A stretch of 64,000 bases of DNA from Sedimentitalea arenosa (lineage in GTDB: Bacteria; Pseudomonadota; Alphaproteobacteria; Rhodobacterales; Rhodobacteraceae), in assembly GCF_016428585.1 (NCBI RefSeq), contig NZ_JAELVR010000010.1, positions 1-64,000 of the forward strand. Direction: 5' to 3'. The notes beneath the pieces are model-generated. The model did not search any database, was not told the DNA's origin, and was given only the letters and a program-made list of their open reading frames with translations. Position 1 is the first letter of the stretch. Each line of letters begins with the position of its first letter. This document shows, one piece after another, positions 51,983-61,500 of the stretch. The translations under genes and the position numbers were made by a program.

Positions 51983-52402
51983 ATGCCCACTCCACGCGAA
52001 ACCATCCTCTCCGCTCTGCATGCGCGGCTCTCGGCGCTGCCTGCCACCGCGCTCCGTGGCGAGGTTCTGCCCGAGCGCGTACCGGCCGAGGGCCTGCTGA
52101 TCCTGCGCGACGGCGAGCCGGGGGAGCCCGAGGTAACGCTGTCACCGCTGCGCTTCCACTACCAGCACCGCACCGAGATCGAGACGGTCGTGCAAGGCGC
52201 CGACCGTGACGCCGCCTTCGACACCCTCTGCGCCAACATCGGCGCGGCGCTCGCCACTGACCGCACGTTGGGCGGGCTCTGCGACTGGGTCGAGACGGAA
52301 GCGCCACGGCCTGTCGACCTGCCGGTCGAGGGCGCGGCCAGCCTGAAGGCGGCCGTGATTCCGGTCGTCTTATTCTACGCTACGAGTGATCCGCTTCTTT
52401 GA
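51983..52402 (+). CDS. Tail terminator protein (gpU-like)
   Basis: A 139-residue protein MPTPRETILSALHARLSALP, ATALRGEVLPERVPAEGLLI, LSPLRFHYQHRTEIETVVQG, RTLGGLCDWVETEAPRPVDL. The pattern and order (before the tail tube) match minor tail proteins that cap the tail, such as gpU. Start ATG 51983. Confidence 0.78.
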   Translation: MPTPRETILSALHARLSALPATALRGEVLPERVPAEGLLILRDGEPGEPEVTLSPLRFHYQHRTEIETVVQGADRDAAFDTLCANIGAALATDRTLGGLCDWVETEAPRPVDLPVEGAASLKAAVIPVVLFYATSDPLL

Positions 52403-52450
52403 GCGGGACACGGCCTCTGAATGGAAGACCTGCAGATCACTGACCCAAAA

Positions 52451-52657
52451 CTACGACTCTTGCCTGTCAGGGTTGTCTCCAATCAGCAACAGCAGGAGAC
52501 AGGCGAGTATCGGAGAAAACAGCAGGCTCAATAGCACCCACCCAAACGCGCTGCGACCTCGGTTTGTCGCCATGCCTGCTGGCAACAGGATGTAGAGCCA
52601 AAACACAACGAAAAGTGCCACCAGCATGAAGATGATGGTGAACGCTGTTTCAAACAT
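52451..52657 (-). CDS. Small membrane protein, probable superinfection-exclusion type
   Basis: A 68-residue protein with two hydrophobic segments (MFETAFTIIFMLVALFVVFW, then WVLLSLLFSPILACLLLLLI) and a basic loop MATNRGRSAFG. Such tiny two-helix proteins on the reverse strand in phage tail operons often act as superinfection exclusion or immunity factors. The function is inferred from size and context only. Confidence 0.6.
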   Translation of the reverse strand: MFETAFTIIFMLVALFVVFWLYILLPAGMATNRGRSAFGWVLLSLLFSPILACLLLLLIGDNPDRQES

Positions 52658-52762
52658 GACAATCCCCTAAAAGCCCCGAGGCCGGAAGGCCAATGAGATC
52701 TCGATGTTCAAGACATCACTCAGGGCAGCAATACAGTCTATTCGGAGAAGGAGAAACACCCT

Positions 52763-53701
52763 ATGGCACGAGCCCAGGGGGCGAGAGCGCAGATGGCACT
52801 CGCGTTCGAAACGACCTATGGAACGCCGCCCGCCAGCGGCTTCACCCGCATGCCCTTCGCCAGCACATCGCTCGGCGCAGAACAGCCGCTGCTGAACTCC
52901 GAACTGCTCGGCTACGGCCGCGATCCACTGGCGCCGGTCAAGGACGCGGTGACGGCCGACGGCGAAATCGTCGTGCCGCTCGACGCCGAGGGTTTCGGGT
53001 TCTGGCTCAAGGCGTGTTTTGGCGCGCCGACCACGACTGGCATCGGCCCCTGGACTCACGAGTTCCAGTCGGGGTCCTGGACGCTGCCGAGCCTTTCCAT
53101 CGAGACCGGCATGCCCGAGGTGCCACGCTACGCGATGTACTCCGGCTGCGTGCTCGACCAGATCACCTGGCAGATGCAGCGTTCGGGGCTTTTGACCGCG
53201 ACCGCGCGGCTGGTGGCGCAGGGCGAGACGGTCGGCACGACCACCAGCGCAGGTACACCCGCGGACATTGCGCTCAAGCGCTTCGGTCACTTCAACGGGT
53301 CGATCACTCGGAACGGAACTGCGCTCGGCAACGTGGTCTCCGCCGACATCACCTATGCCAACAATCTTGACCGGATCGAGACCATCAGGAGCGACGGCCG
53401 GATCGACGGGGCAGACCCCTCCATTGCCACGCTGACCGGTTCCATCGAAGTCCGTTTCGCCGACAGCACGCTGGTGACGCAGGCGATCAACGGCGAGGCC
53501 TGCGAGATGGAATTCGCCTACGTTCTGCCAAGCGGTGAAAGCTTCACCTTCACCGTGCACGCCGTCTACCTGCCGCGCCCGCGCATCGAGATCTCGGGGC
53601 CACAGGGCGTGCAGGCGAGTTTCGACTGGCAGGCGGCGCGCGACAGCGTGGTCGGCCGGATGTGCACCGCAACCCTGATCAACGATGTCGAGGTATACTG
53701 A
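52763..53701 (+). CDS. Tail tube protein (gpV-like)
   Basis: A 312-residue protein: MARAQGARAQMALAFETTYG, GRDPLAPVKDAVTADGEIVV, MEFAYVLPSGESFTFTVHAV, YLPRPRIEISGPQGVQASFD and GRMCTATLINDVEVY. Beta-rich tail tube type. It overlaps the chaperone gene by one base (TGATG). Confidence 0.88.
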   Translation: MARAQGARAQMALAFETTYGTPPASGFTRMPFASTSLGAEQPLLNSELLGYGRDPLAPVKDAVTADGEIVVPLDAEGFGFWLKACFGAPTTTGIGPWTHEFQSGSWTLPSLSIETGMPEVPRYAMYSGCVLDQITWQMQRSGLLTATARLVAQGETVGTTTSAGTPADIALKRFGHFNGSITRNGTALGNVVSADITYANNLDRIETIRSDGRIDGADPSIATLTGSIEVRFADSTLVTQAINGEACEMEFAYVLPSGESFTFTVHAVYLPRPRIEISGPQGVQASFDWQAARDSVVGRMCTATLINDVEVY

Positions 53702-54108
53702 TGCTGACGCTGGATCTTTCCAACGAACCCCGCTGGCACGATCTCGCGCCCGGTGTCCGGGTGCAGCTGCGCCCGCTGACAACCGCGCTCATGGTCGCGA
53801 CGCGCAGCGACCCGGCCGTCGAGGCGATGCCCGAGGCGGCCACCGACGAGGAACGCGCCATCGCCTTCGCCAATGCACTGGCTCGGCGGGCGGTTCTGGC
53901 CTGGGAGGGCGTGGGTGATGCCGACGGCAACGCGATCGACCCAAGCCCCGAGGCCATTGACGCGCTGCTCGACATCTGGCCGATCTTCGAGGCTTTCCAG
54001 CTGACCTACGTCTCCAGGGGTCTGTTGCTGGAGCAGGAAAAAAACGCCTCCGCGCTCTCGCCGAATGGTCCTTCGGCGGGGGCGACCGATACTGCGACGC
54101 CTGCGTAG
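53701..54108 (+). CDS. Tail assembly chaperone (gpG-like)
   Basis: A 135-residue protein in the zero frame: MLTLDLSNEPRWHDLAPGVR, VQLRPLTTALMVATRSDPAV, EERAIAFANALARRAVLAWE, AIDALLDIWPIFEAFQLTYV. It is placed between tail tube and tape measure, as gpG is. A slippery heptamer near its end leads to a longer gpGT-like product. Confidence 0.85.
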   Translation: MLTLDLSNEPRWHDLAPGVRVQLRPLTTALMVATRSDPAVEAMPEAATDEERAIAFANALARRAVLAWEGVGDADGNAIDPSPEAIDALLDIWPIFEAFQLTYVSRGLLLEQEKNASALSPNGPSAGATDTATPA

Positions 54109-54365
54109 GGACCTGCCCGGATTGCCCAGGTAGCACCAACCAGCCGCTAACGTATGAAGGCTGGCAGGTCTGGGACCTGGTCGGCCGTCTCGGCGGCCAG
54201 CTGCGCGTGCTTCCCGCCGCCATCATCGGCTGGGACCTGGCTGCTGCCATTTCACTTGCCGACGCGCTGGGCGTTCCGCCCATGGCCGCGGCCGAACTTT
54301 TGCCTGCCGTTGAGGCGGTGATGGTCGCGAAGCTCAACGAACAGATGGAACAAAGCAATGGCTGA
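54039..54365 (+). CDS. gpT-like -1 frameshift extension of the tail chaperone
   Basis: At A-AAA-AAC (54039-54045), in the right phase of the zero frame (codons 113-115), ribosomes can slip back one base. The -1 frame then reads RLRALAEWSFGGGDRYCDAC, VGTCPDCPGSTNQPLTYEGW, QVWDLVGRLGGQLRVLPAAI, IGWDLAAAISLADALGVPPM to TGA 54363-54365, giving a fusion of about 221 residues. A CxxC-x3-CxxC set (CDACVGTCPDC) suggests a small zinc knuckle. Its end overlaps the tape-measure start. Confidence 0.85.
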   Translation, partial: KKRLRALAEWSFGGGDRYCDACVGTCPDCPGSTNQPLTYEGWQVWDLVGRLGGQLRVLPAAIIGWDLAAAISLADALGVPPMAAAELLPAVEAVMVAKLNEQMEQSNG

Positions 54366-56511
54366 GAAGAAGGTCAGCGTCCGCCTTGCGGCCGTGGGCG
54401 GACGGCAGGTCCGTGCCGAGCTGGAAGGTGTCGGTGAAGCGGGCACTCGCGGTTTCGGCCGGCTCAGCCGCGAGATGGAGGCGGCGAATGCGCGCATGGC
54501 AGCCTTCTCGCGCCGGGTGAAGGTGGCCGCCGCTGCCGCGGTTGCAGCTGCCACGGCGGCGGGCGTCGCCATGGTGCGTTCCGGCCTGCAGACCGTGGAC
54601 GCGCAGGCAAAGCTCGCCCAGTCCCTTGCCACGACGGTGGCCTCCATCCAGACATTGGAACGCGCCGGCGAGCTGGCCGGGGTCTCCATGTCGGGCATCG
54701 AGCAGGCAACGAAGGACCTGACGCGCCGTCTCAGCCAGGCCGCGGCCGGCGGCGGTCCCGCGGCGCAGGCGCTCGAGCGGCTGGGGCTCTCGGCCGCTGA
54801 CCTGCTGGCCTTGCCGCTCGACGCGCGCGTTGACGCGATCAATGCCGCCATCGAGGGTTTCGTGCCGGCGGCCGAGCGCGCGGCGGTCGCGGGCCAGCTC
54901 TTCGGCGAGGAAGGCTCCATCGCCATGTCGCGGATCGACACGGCGACGCTGCGCCAGGCGACAGAGGACGTGCGCGCCTTCGGCGTCGTGGTTTCCGAGC
55001 AGGATGCCGACCAGATCGAGCGGACCAACGACGCCATCTCCCGGCTCGGGCTGATCTGGCGCGGGCTGTCAAATCAGCTGGCGGTCGCAGCGGCGCCCGC
55101 TCTGGAAACCGTAGCCGACGCCATGGCTGCACTCGCCAGCCGCACCGGACCGCTGGGGATTGCGATCCGTGGTCTCTTCGACAACATCACCCGCCTCACC
55201 ACCTATGCCGCGACCTTCGCCGGGGTTCTCGCGGGGCGCTGGGTGGCCGGTTTGGCCGCGGCGGCGTTGTCGGTCCGTGGTCTGGCCACCGCGCTGGTCG
55301 TCCTGCGTGGGGCGCTGATCCGCACCGGCATCGGGGCGCTCATCGTCGGCGCCGGCGAGCTGGTCTATCAGTTCACGCAGCTGGTCTCCGGGGTCGGTGG
55401 CTTTGGCGCCGCCATGTCCCTGATGGGCGATGTCGCCAGGGCGGTCTGGGACGGCATCACCGCCACCGCCGGGTCTTTCGCGGATGACTTCCGGGCGCTG
55501 GGCGCAGATATCGAAGGCATCTGGACCCGGCTGATGGCGTTTCTCTCGCGGAAATGGGCGGACTTCCTCGGACAGATCGGTCCCACCTTCAATGCCGTGG
55601 CTGAGGAGATCGGGGCCGGGACCCGGATCGACTGGTTCGGCGCCCAGTCGCAGGCCTCGATGCTGGAACATGCCGCCAGCAATGCCGGTCACAAAGCCGA
55701 TAGCTACCGGCAGCGTGCCACGGACACCCGTGCCGGAGCTTTTGAGGGCGTCGCCCCAGCCATGCAGGCGCTGGGGGATGCCATATCGGGCGGCGATGAC
55801 TCCGGCATCAATGCGCTGGATGCGGCCACCGATGCGGCAGAGCGGTTCGAAACCGCTCTCAACAACGCCGGCAGCGCCGCTGGCAAAACAGGAGCGGCCG
55901 TGAAAGCCACTGGCGGGACAGCCACCGAAAGCCTCAAGTCCCTGACCGAGACCCTCAACGACTATGCCGGCAAGACCCGCGATGTGAGCCAGGATATCGG
56001 CCAGAGCCTCGTCGGGGCGTTTCAGTCGGCCGAGAACGCGGTCGGGGAGTTCGTGAAGACCGGCAAGCTCAACTTCCGCGACCTGGTGACCTCGCTGATT
56101 GCTGACTTGGCGAAGCTCGGTGCGCGCAAGTTCATTCTCGGCCCGATCGCCAAGGCGCTGGGCGGGGCACTTGGTGGGGCTGGCGGGATCTTCGCCGATA
56201 TCCTGCATGCCGGCGGCATGGTCGGTGCGACCGGGCCCTCGCGCCGGGTGCCGGCCCTGGCCTTTGCCGGTGCGCCCCGAATGCATGAGGGCGGCTGGGC
56301 GGGGCTGAAGCCAGACGAGGTTCCGGCCATCCTGCAGCGCGGGGAGCGAGTGCTGTCCCGGCGCGAGGTGCAGAGTTACGGCACGGGAAACGGTGGCGGC
56401 GGCGTCACGATCAACATCAACGCGCGGGATGCCGAGAGTTTCCGGCAATCCCGCACCCAGATTGCCTCGGACATCGCCCGGGCGGTGTCGCTGGGCCGGC
56501 GCGGTATGTGA
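54358..56511 (+). CDS. Tail tape measure protein
   Basis: A 717-residue protein: MAEKKVSVRLAAVGGRQVRA, FGRLSREMEAANARMAAFSR, long Ala-rich helices, hydrophobic segments at about 275-340 (ITRLTTYAATFAGVLAGRWV, GLATALVVLRGALIRTGIGA) and a glycine-rich end (GGAGGIFADILHAGGMVGAT, PAILQRGERVLSRREVQSYG). It sets tail length and enters the membrane at infection. The C-terminus resembles lambda gpH-type proteins. Confidence 0.92.
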   Translation: MAEKKVSVRLAAVGGRQVRAELEGVGEAGTRGFGRLSREMEAANARMAAFSRRVKVAAAAAVAAATAAGVAMVRSGLQTVDAQAKLAQSLATTVASIQTLERAGELAGVSMSGIEQATKDLTRRLSQAAAGGGPAAQALERLGLSAADLLALPLDARVDAINAAIEGFVPAAERAAVAGQLFGEEGSIAMSRIDTATLRQATEDVRAFGVVVSEQDADQIERTNDAISRLGLIWRGLSNQLAVAAAPALETVADAMAALASRTGPLGIAIRGLFDNITRLTTYAATFAGVLAGRWVAGLAAAALSVRGLATALVVLRGALIRTGIGALIVGAGELVYQFTQLVSGVGGFGAAMSLMGDVARAVWDGITATAGSFADDFRALGADIEGIWTRLMAFLSRKWADFLGQIGPTFNAVAEEIGAGTRIDWFGAQSQASMLEHAASNAGHKADSYRQRATDTRAGAFEGVAPAMQALGDAISGGDDSGINALDAATDAAERFETALNNAGSAAGKTGAAVKATGGTATESLKSLTETLNDYAGKTRDVSQDIGQSLVGAFQSAENAVGEFVKTGKLNFRDLVTSLIADLAKLGARKFILGPIAKALGGALGGAGGIFADILHAGGMVGATGPSRRVPALAFAGAPRMHEGGWAGLKPDEVPAILQRGERVLSRREVQSYGTGNGGGGVTININARDAESFRQSRTQIASDIARAVSLGRRGM

Positions 56512-56522
56512 GGAGAGTCAGC

Positions 56523-57149
56523 ATGGCGTTTCACGAGGTCCGGTTTCCGGACAACATCAGTCGCGGCGCACGCGGCGGGCCGGAGCGGCGCACGCAGATC
56601 GTCGAGCTCGCCTCGGGCGACGAGGAACGCAACGCCAGCTGGGCCAATTCGCGCCGCCGCTACGATGTGGCCTACGGCATCCGCCGCGCGGACGATCTGG
56701 CCGCCGTCGTCGCCTTCTTCGAGGCGCGCAACGGGCGCCTGCATGGCTTCCGGTTCAAGGATTGGGGCGACCACAAGTCTTGCCTGCCGTCGGGCACGCC
56801 ATCGCCCACAGACCAGGCGATCGGCACCGGCGACGGCGCGACGACCGCCTTCCAGCTGGTGAAGCGCTACGCCTCGGGCGCGCAATCCTGGACGCGCGCC
56901 ATCGCCAAGCCGGTGGCGGGCAGCGTGCGCATCGCGCTCAGCGGGGTCGAGCAGCCCTCCGGCTGGTCGGTCGATGCCACGACTGGCCTCGTGAGTTTCG
57001 AGACCGCCCCGGCCGCAGGCGTTGCCGTCACGGCCGGCTTCACATTCGACGTGCCGGTCCGCTTTGACAGCGACCTGCTCGACGTGACGCTGGACCTCGA
57101 ACGACTGGGCTCGATCACCTCCATTCCTCTGCTGGAGCTGCGGCGATGA
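56523..57149 (+). CDS. DUF2460-type tail tip protein (GTA-like)
   Basis: A 208-residue protein starting at ATG 56523 after AGGAGAGTCAGC: MAFHEVRFPDNISRGARGGP, ERRTQIVELASGDEERNASW, RADDLAAVVAFFEARNGRLH, FRFKDWGDHKSCLPSGTPSP. DUF2460 proteins form the first baseplate ring in Rhodobacter GTA (gene 12). Overlaps the next gene by ATGA. Confidence 0.9.
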   Translation: MAFHEVRFPDNISRGARGGPERRTQIVELASGDEERNASWANSRRRYDVAYGIRRADDLAAVVAFFEARNGRLHGFRFKDWGDHKSCLPSGTPSPTDQAIGTGDGATTAFQLVKRYASGAQSWTRAIAKPVAGSVRIALSGVEQPSGWSVDATTGLVSFETAPAAGVAVTAGFTFDVPVRFDSDLLDVTLDLERLGSITSIPLLELRR

Positions 57150-58030
57150 AGCAGATCAATCCCGCGCTTCAGGAACATCTCGACAGCGGCACCACGACGC
57201 TGGCCTGGTGCTGGCGGCTGATCCGGGCCGACGGGCTCAGTTTCGGTTTCACCGACCATGACCGCACCCGCGCCTTTGACGGGACGGATTTTGAGCCGGA
57301 AAGCGGACTCGTGGCCTCCGAGCTGCGCTCCGGGGCGGACCTGTCGGTCGATGCGCAGGACGCCGAGGGGGTGCTCAGTTCCGACCGGATCACCGAAACC
57401 GACATTCTCGACGGGCGCTGGGACGCGGCGCAAGTCGAGGTCTGGCGGGTGAACTGGGCAAACACGGACCAGCGGGTGCTGATGCGGCGCGGCGCCATCG
57501 GTCAGATCAGGCGGGGCCGGCTCGCTTTCGTCGCCGAAGTCCGGTCCATGGCGCATGTGCTGGGCCAGACGGTCGGGCGAACGTTTCAGGCGGGCTGCGA
57601 TGCCGCGCTGGGCGATACCCGCTGCGGGGTCGACCTCGAGGACCCCGCCTTCAACGGCACTGGAACGGTCACCGATCTCCTGCGCGACCGGGCCTTCAGC
57701 GCATCAGGACTCGGCGGTTTTTCCGCCGGCTGGTTTGCCTTCGGCACAATCGCGTGGACCAGCGGTGCCAATACCGGGCGCAAAGCGGAGGTGCTGGGGC
57801 ATGACGTCACCGATGGGGTCGCGGTGCTGACGCTGCTGGAACCGCCGGTGCGGGCAATCGCAGAGGGCGATAGTTTCATCGTTCGAGCGGGCTGCGACAA
57901 GCGCATGGCAACCTGTGCGGCAAAGTTCGCCAACACCGTCAATTTCCGCGGCTTTCCACATATGCCGGGTCAGGACAGCGTGCTGCGCTATGCCACAAGA
58001 GACGGCGGGCATGAAGGAGGGGTGTTATGA
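57146..58030 (+). CDS. DUF2163-type tail tip protein (GTA-like)
   Basis: A 294-residue protein MKQINPALQEHLDSGTTTLA, WCWRLIRADGLSFGFTDHDR, IGQIRRGRLAFVAEVRSMAH, VLGQTVGRTFQAGCDAALGD, CGVDLEDPAFNGTG, CAAKFANTVNFRGFPHMPGQ. The conserved cysteines near FQAGCDAALGDTRCG and RMATC fit the BR0599/DUF2163 family, GTA gene 13. Confidence 0.92.
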   Translation: MKQINPALQEHLDSGTTTLAWCWRLIRADGLSFGFTDHDRTRAFDGTDFEPESGLVASELRSGADLSVDAQDAEGVLSSDRITETDILDGRWDAAQVEVWRVNWANTDQRVLMRRGAIGQIRRGRLAFVAEVRSMAHVLGQTVGRTFQAGCDAALGDTRCGVDLEDPAFNGTGTVTDLLRDRAFSASGLGGFSAGWFAFGTIAWTSGANTGRKAEVLGHDVTDGVAVLTLLEPPVRAIAEGDSFIVRAGCDKRMATCAAKFANTVNFRGFPHMPGQDSVLRYATRDGGHEGGVL

Positions 58031-58521
58031 CCGTCGTTTCCAAGGGAAACGACGCGCGGCGGCAGTGCATCGCGTCGAGATGCACGAGAGCCAGCAACCA
58101 GTCTGAGAAGGTAATCACGGCGGCGCGGTCCTGGCTCGGCACCCCCTATCATGACCAGGCCAGCCTCCGCGGCGTTGGCTGCGACTGCCTCGGGTTGGCG
58201 CGGGGCGTCTGGCGCGAGGTGGTAGGGCCCGAAACGTTCCCCATGCCGCCATATTCTCGCGACTGGGGCGAAACGGGACCGCAGGAAGTGCTCGCCGAAG
58301 GTGCCCGCACCATGATGCCAGAGATCGCACCTGAGGAAGCCGGTCGCGGCGCGCTGGTCCTGTTCCGGATGATGCCCCGCGCCATCGCCAAGCATGCCGG
58401 CATCCTCACCGGGCCCGACAGCTTCCTCCACGCCTATGAGCGGCTCGGCGTCATCGAGGAACCGCTCACCCCGTCCTGGCGGCGGCGCATCGCCTTCGCC
58501 TTCCTGTTTCTGCAACGCTGA
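58027..58521 (+). CDS. NlpC/P60 tail peptidase (GTA-like)
   Basis: A 164-residue protein. The P60 core begins at EKVITAARSWLGTPYHDQAS, LRGVGCDCLGLARGVWREV (catalytic Cys54), with the His in AIAKHAGILTGPDSFLHAYE. It opens peptidoglycan during infection, as GTA gene 14 and lambda gpK. The first 25 residues (MTVVSKGNDARRQCIASRCT) are an unusual extension; the start is fixed only by the ATGA overlap with the gene before. Confidence 0.9.
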   Translation: MTVVSKGNDARRQCIASRCTRASNQSEKVITAARSWLGTPYHDQASLRGVGCDCLGLARGVWREVVGPETFPMPPYSRDWGETGPQEVLAEGARTMMPEIAPEEAGRGALVLFRMMPRAIAKHAGILTGPDSFLHAYERLGVIEEPLTPSWRRRIAFAFLFLQR

Positions 58522-58530
58522 GAATCCCTG

Positions 58531-61500
58531 ATGGCCACTCTCGTTCTCGGTGCGGCCGGCGCTGCCATTGGCGGCAGTATCGGCGGAACGCTTCTTGGCG
58601 TCAGCGCCGCCACCATCGGCGGCTATGTCGGCGCCACACTCGGCTCGGTGGTCGACAACTGGCTCGTCTCCTCCATGGCTCCCGATCAGCGCATCGAAGG
58701 CGCCCGGCTCGACACGCTGCGCGTGACTTCCGCCAGCGAAGGCGCGGTGATCCCCCGGGTCTTCGGCCGCATGCGGGTTGGCGGCACCCTGATCTGGGCG
58801 ACGGATTTCCGCGAGACCAGCACCACCACGACCCAGGGCGGCGGCAAAGGCGGCGGGGGTGGCGGCTCGGTCACCACCACCGAGTATCGCTATTCCGCGT
58901 CTTTCGCGGTGGCATTGTGCGAAGGGGCGATCACCGGTATCGGGCGCATCTGGGCGGATGGCAAACCGATGGACCTTTCTGGTGTGACCTGGCGCTGGTA
59001 TCCGGGCGACGAGGATCAGGACCCGGACCCGTTCATTACGGCCAAGATGGGCGCAGAGGCGACCCCGGCCTATCGCGGCACCGCCTATGTGGTCTTCGAG
59101 GACCTGCCGCTGGGCAGCTATGGCAACCGACTACCGCAGCTCAGCTTCGAGGTCTTCCGCCCACTCGCCGATCCCGACACAGCCGAGGGGCTGATCCGCG
59201 CCGTCACCATGATTCCGGCCTCGGGCGAGTTTGCCTATGCCACCGATGCCATCCGCAAGGGCGGCAACGGGGCAACGCAGGCGGAGAACCTGAACGCCCG
59301 CGCCGATACCCCCGACATGGTGGTGGCGCTGGATCGGTTGCAGGCCTCCGCCCCGAACATCGAAAGCGTCAGCCTCGTTGTCTCCTGGTTCGGCGATGAT
59401 CTGCGCGCCGGCCACTGCAGGATCACACCCAAAGTTGACCTGGCGGCGAAGACCACCCGACCGCACAGCTGGTCGGTGAATGGGGTGAACCGGGCCGCGG
59501 CCGAGCTGGTCAGCCAGGACTCGGACGGCCGGGTCAATTTCGGCGGCACGCCGGCGGATGTCTCCGTGATCCAGGCGATCCGGGAGATGAAGGCGCGCGG
59601 GATGCGCGTGACCTTCTATCCCTTCCTGATGATGGACATCCCGCCGGACAATACGCTGCCCAACCCCTATTCCCACCATGCTGCGGAGTCCGGGCAACCC
59701 GCCTTCCCCTGGCGTGGACGGATCACCTGCTCCCCGGCTGCGGGATATGCTGGCACCGTGGACAAGACCGTCGCGGCCGCGACGCAAGTCTTGGATTTTT
59801 TTGGCAACGCCAGCCCGTCCGATTTCTTTGTTTCCGGCGACAGCGTGCGCTGGACCGGACCGGCCAGCGATTGGGGCCTGCGGCGCATGGTGCTGCACTA
59901 TGCCCATCTCTGCGCCGCAGCCGGTGGAGTCGACGCCTTCCTGATCGGCTCGGAAATGCGCGGGGTGACCACAATCCGTTCGGAGAGGAGCACCTATCCG
60001 GCGGTGCAGGCGTTTCGGGATCTGGCGACCGATGTGCGGTCGATCCTCGGGTCCGAAACAAAGATCAGCTATGCCGCCGACTGGAGCGAGTATTTCGGGC
60101 ATCATCCCCGCGATGGCAGCGGGGACGTCTATTTCCATCTTGATCCGCTCTGGGCCGATCCGGATATCGACTTCATTGGCATCGACAATTACATGCCGAT
60201 TTCAGACTGGCGCGACGGGTTTGAACATCTCGATGCGCAAGATGGTTGGCCTGCAATCCACGACCGCGCCTACCTGCAGGAAAACATCGCGGGTGGCGAA
60301 GGTTTTGACTGGTTCTACGCCAGTGCGGCGGATCGGGCAGCGCAGCTGCGGACACCGATCACGGATGGTTCCGCAAGCAAGCCGTGGGTGTTTCGCTACA
60401 AGGATCTCGAGAGCTGGTGGGCGAACCCGCATTTCGATCGCCCGGGTGGTGTGGAAAGCGGGACGCCGACGGCATGGGTACCGCAATCCAAGCCCATCCG
60501 CTTCACCGAGCTTGGCTGCCCCGCTATCGACCGGGGTACCAATCAACCGAACGTCTTCTTCGATCCCAAGTCCTCGGAGAGCAAGGTCCCGCATTTCTCC
60601 CGCGGCTGGCGCGACGACGCCATCCAGCGGGCGTATCTGGAAGCAACCTACTTGTTCTGGGGCGAGCCGTCGAACAACCCGGTGTCCGCCGTCTATGGCG
60701 ACCGGATGGTCCATGTCCCCGAATGCGCCGCCTGGACGTGGGATGCGCGGCCCTATCCGTTCTATCCCGCACTCACCGATGTCTGGGCCGACAGGCCGAA
60801 CTGGCGATTGGGCCACTGGCTGACCGGCCGGCTGGGCTCCGCCTCGCTGGCCGCGCTGGTGCGGCACCTCTGCCTGCGGGTCGGGCTGCCGGAAACCCGT
60901 ATCGATGTCAGCGATCTCCGGGGTGCGCTGGAAGGCTATGTGATCGGGGCGCTGGAAAGTCCGCGCGCCTCGATCACCACGCTGTCGCGGCATTTCGGGT
61001 TTGATGCCGTCGAGTCCGAGGGCGTCATTCGCTTCATCATGCGCGGACGGACGGCAGTGGCGAGTATCTCGCCAGACGATCTGGTGGCGGCCCGCGAGGG
61101 CGATGTGCTGGAACTGACGCGCGGCCAGGAAACCGAATTGCCGCAGGCGCTGAAATGGCAGGTCGCCCGCGCCGATGAGGATTATGACGCCGCCGTTGTC
61201 GAGGCGCGCCGGATCACCGTGGATACGACGCGGATCGCCTCGGAGAGCTTTCCCATGGCGCTCGCGCCTGAGGAAGCCGAACGTCGGTGCCGCCGCGCCC
61301 TGATGGAAGCCTGGACCGGGCGGGAGAGCGCGGCGTTTCGTCTGCCGCCCTCGCGACTGGCGCTGGACCCGGGCGATGTCGTGACGCTCGATCACGACGG
61401 CAGCGCTGTTCCGCTGAGGCTGGTCTCCATCGCGGATGCAGAGGCCCGTGGCCTTGAGGCCGTGCGCCAGGACCGGGAGGCGTACGATCTGCCACCCGGA

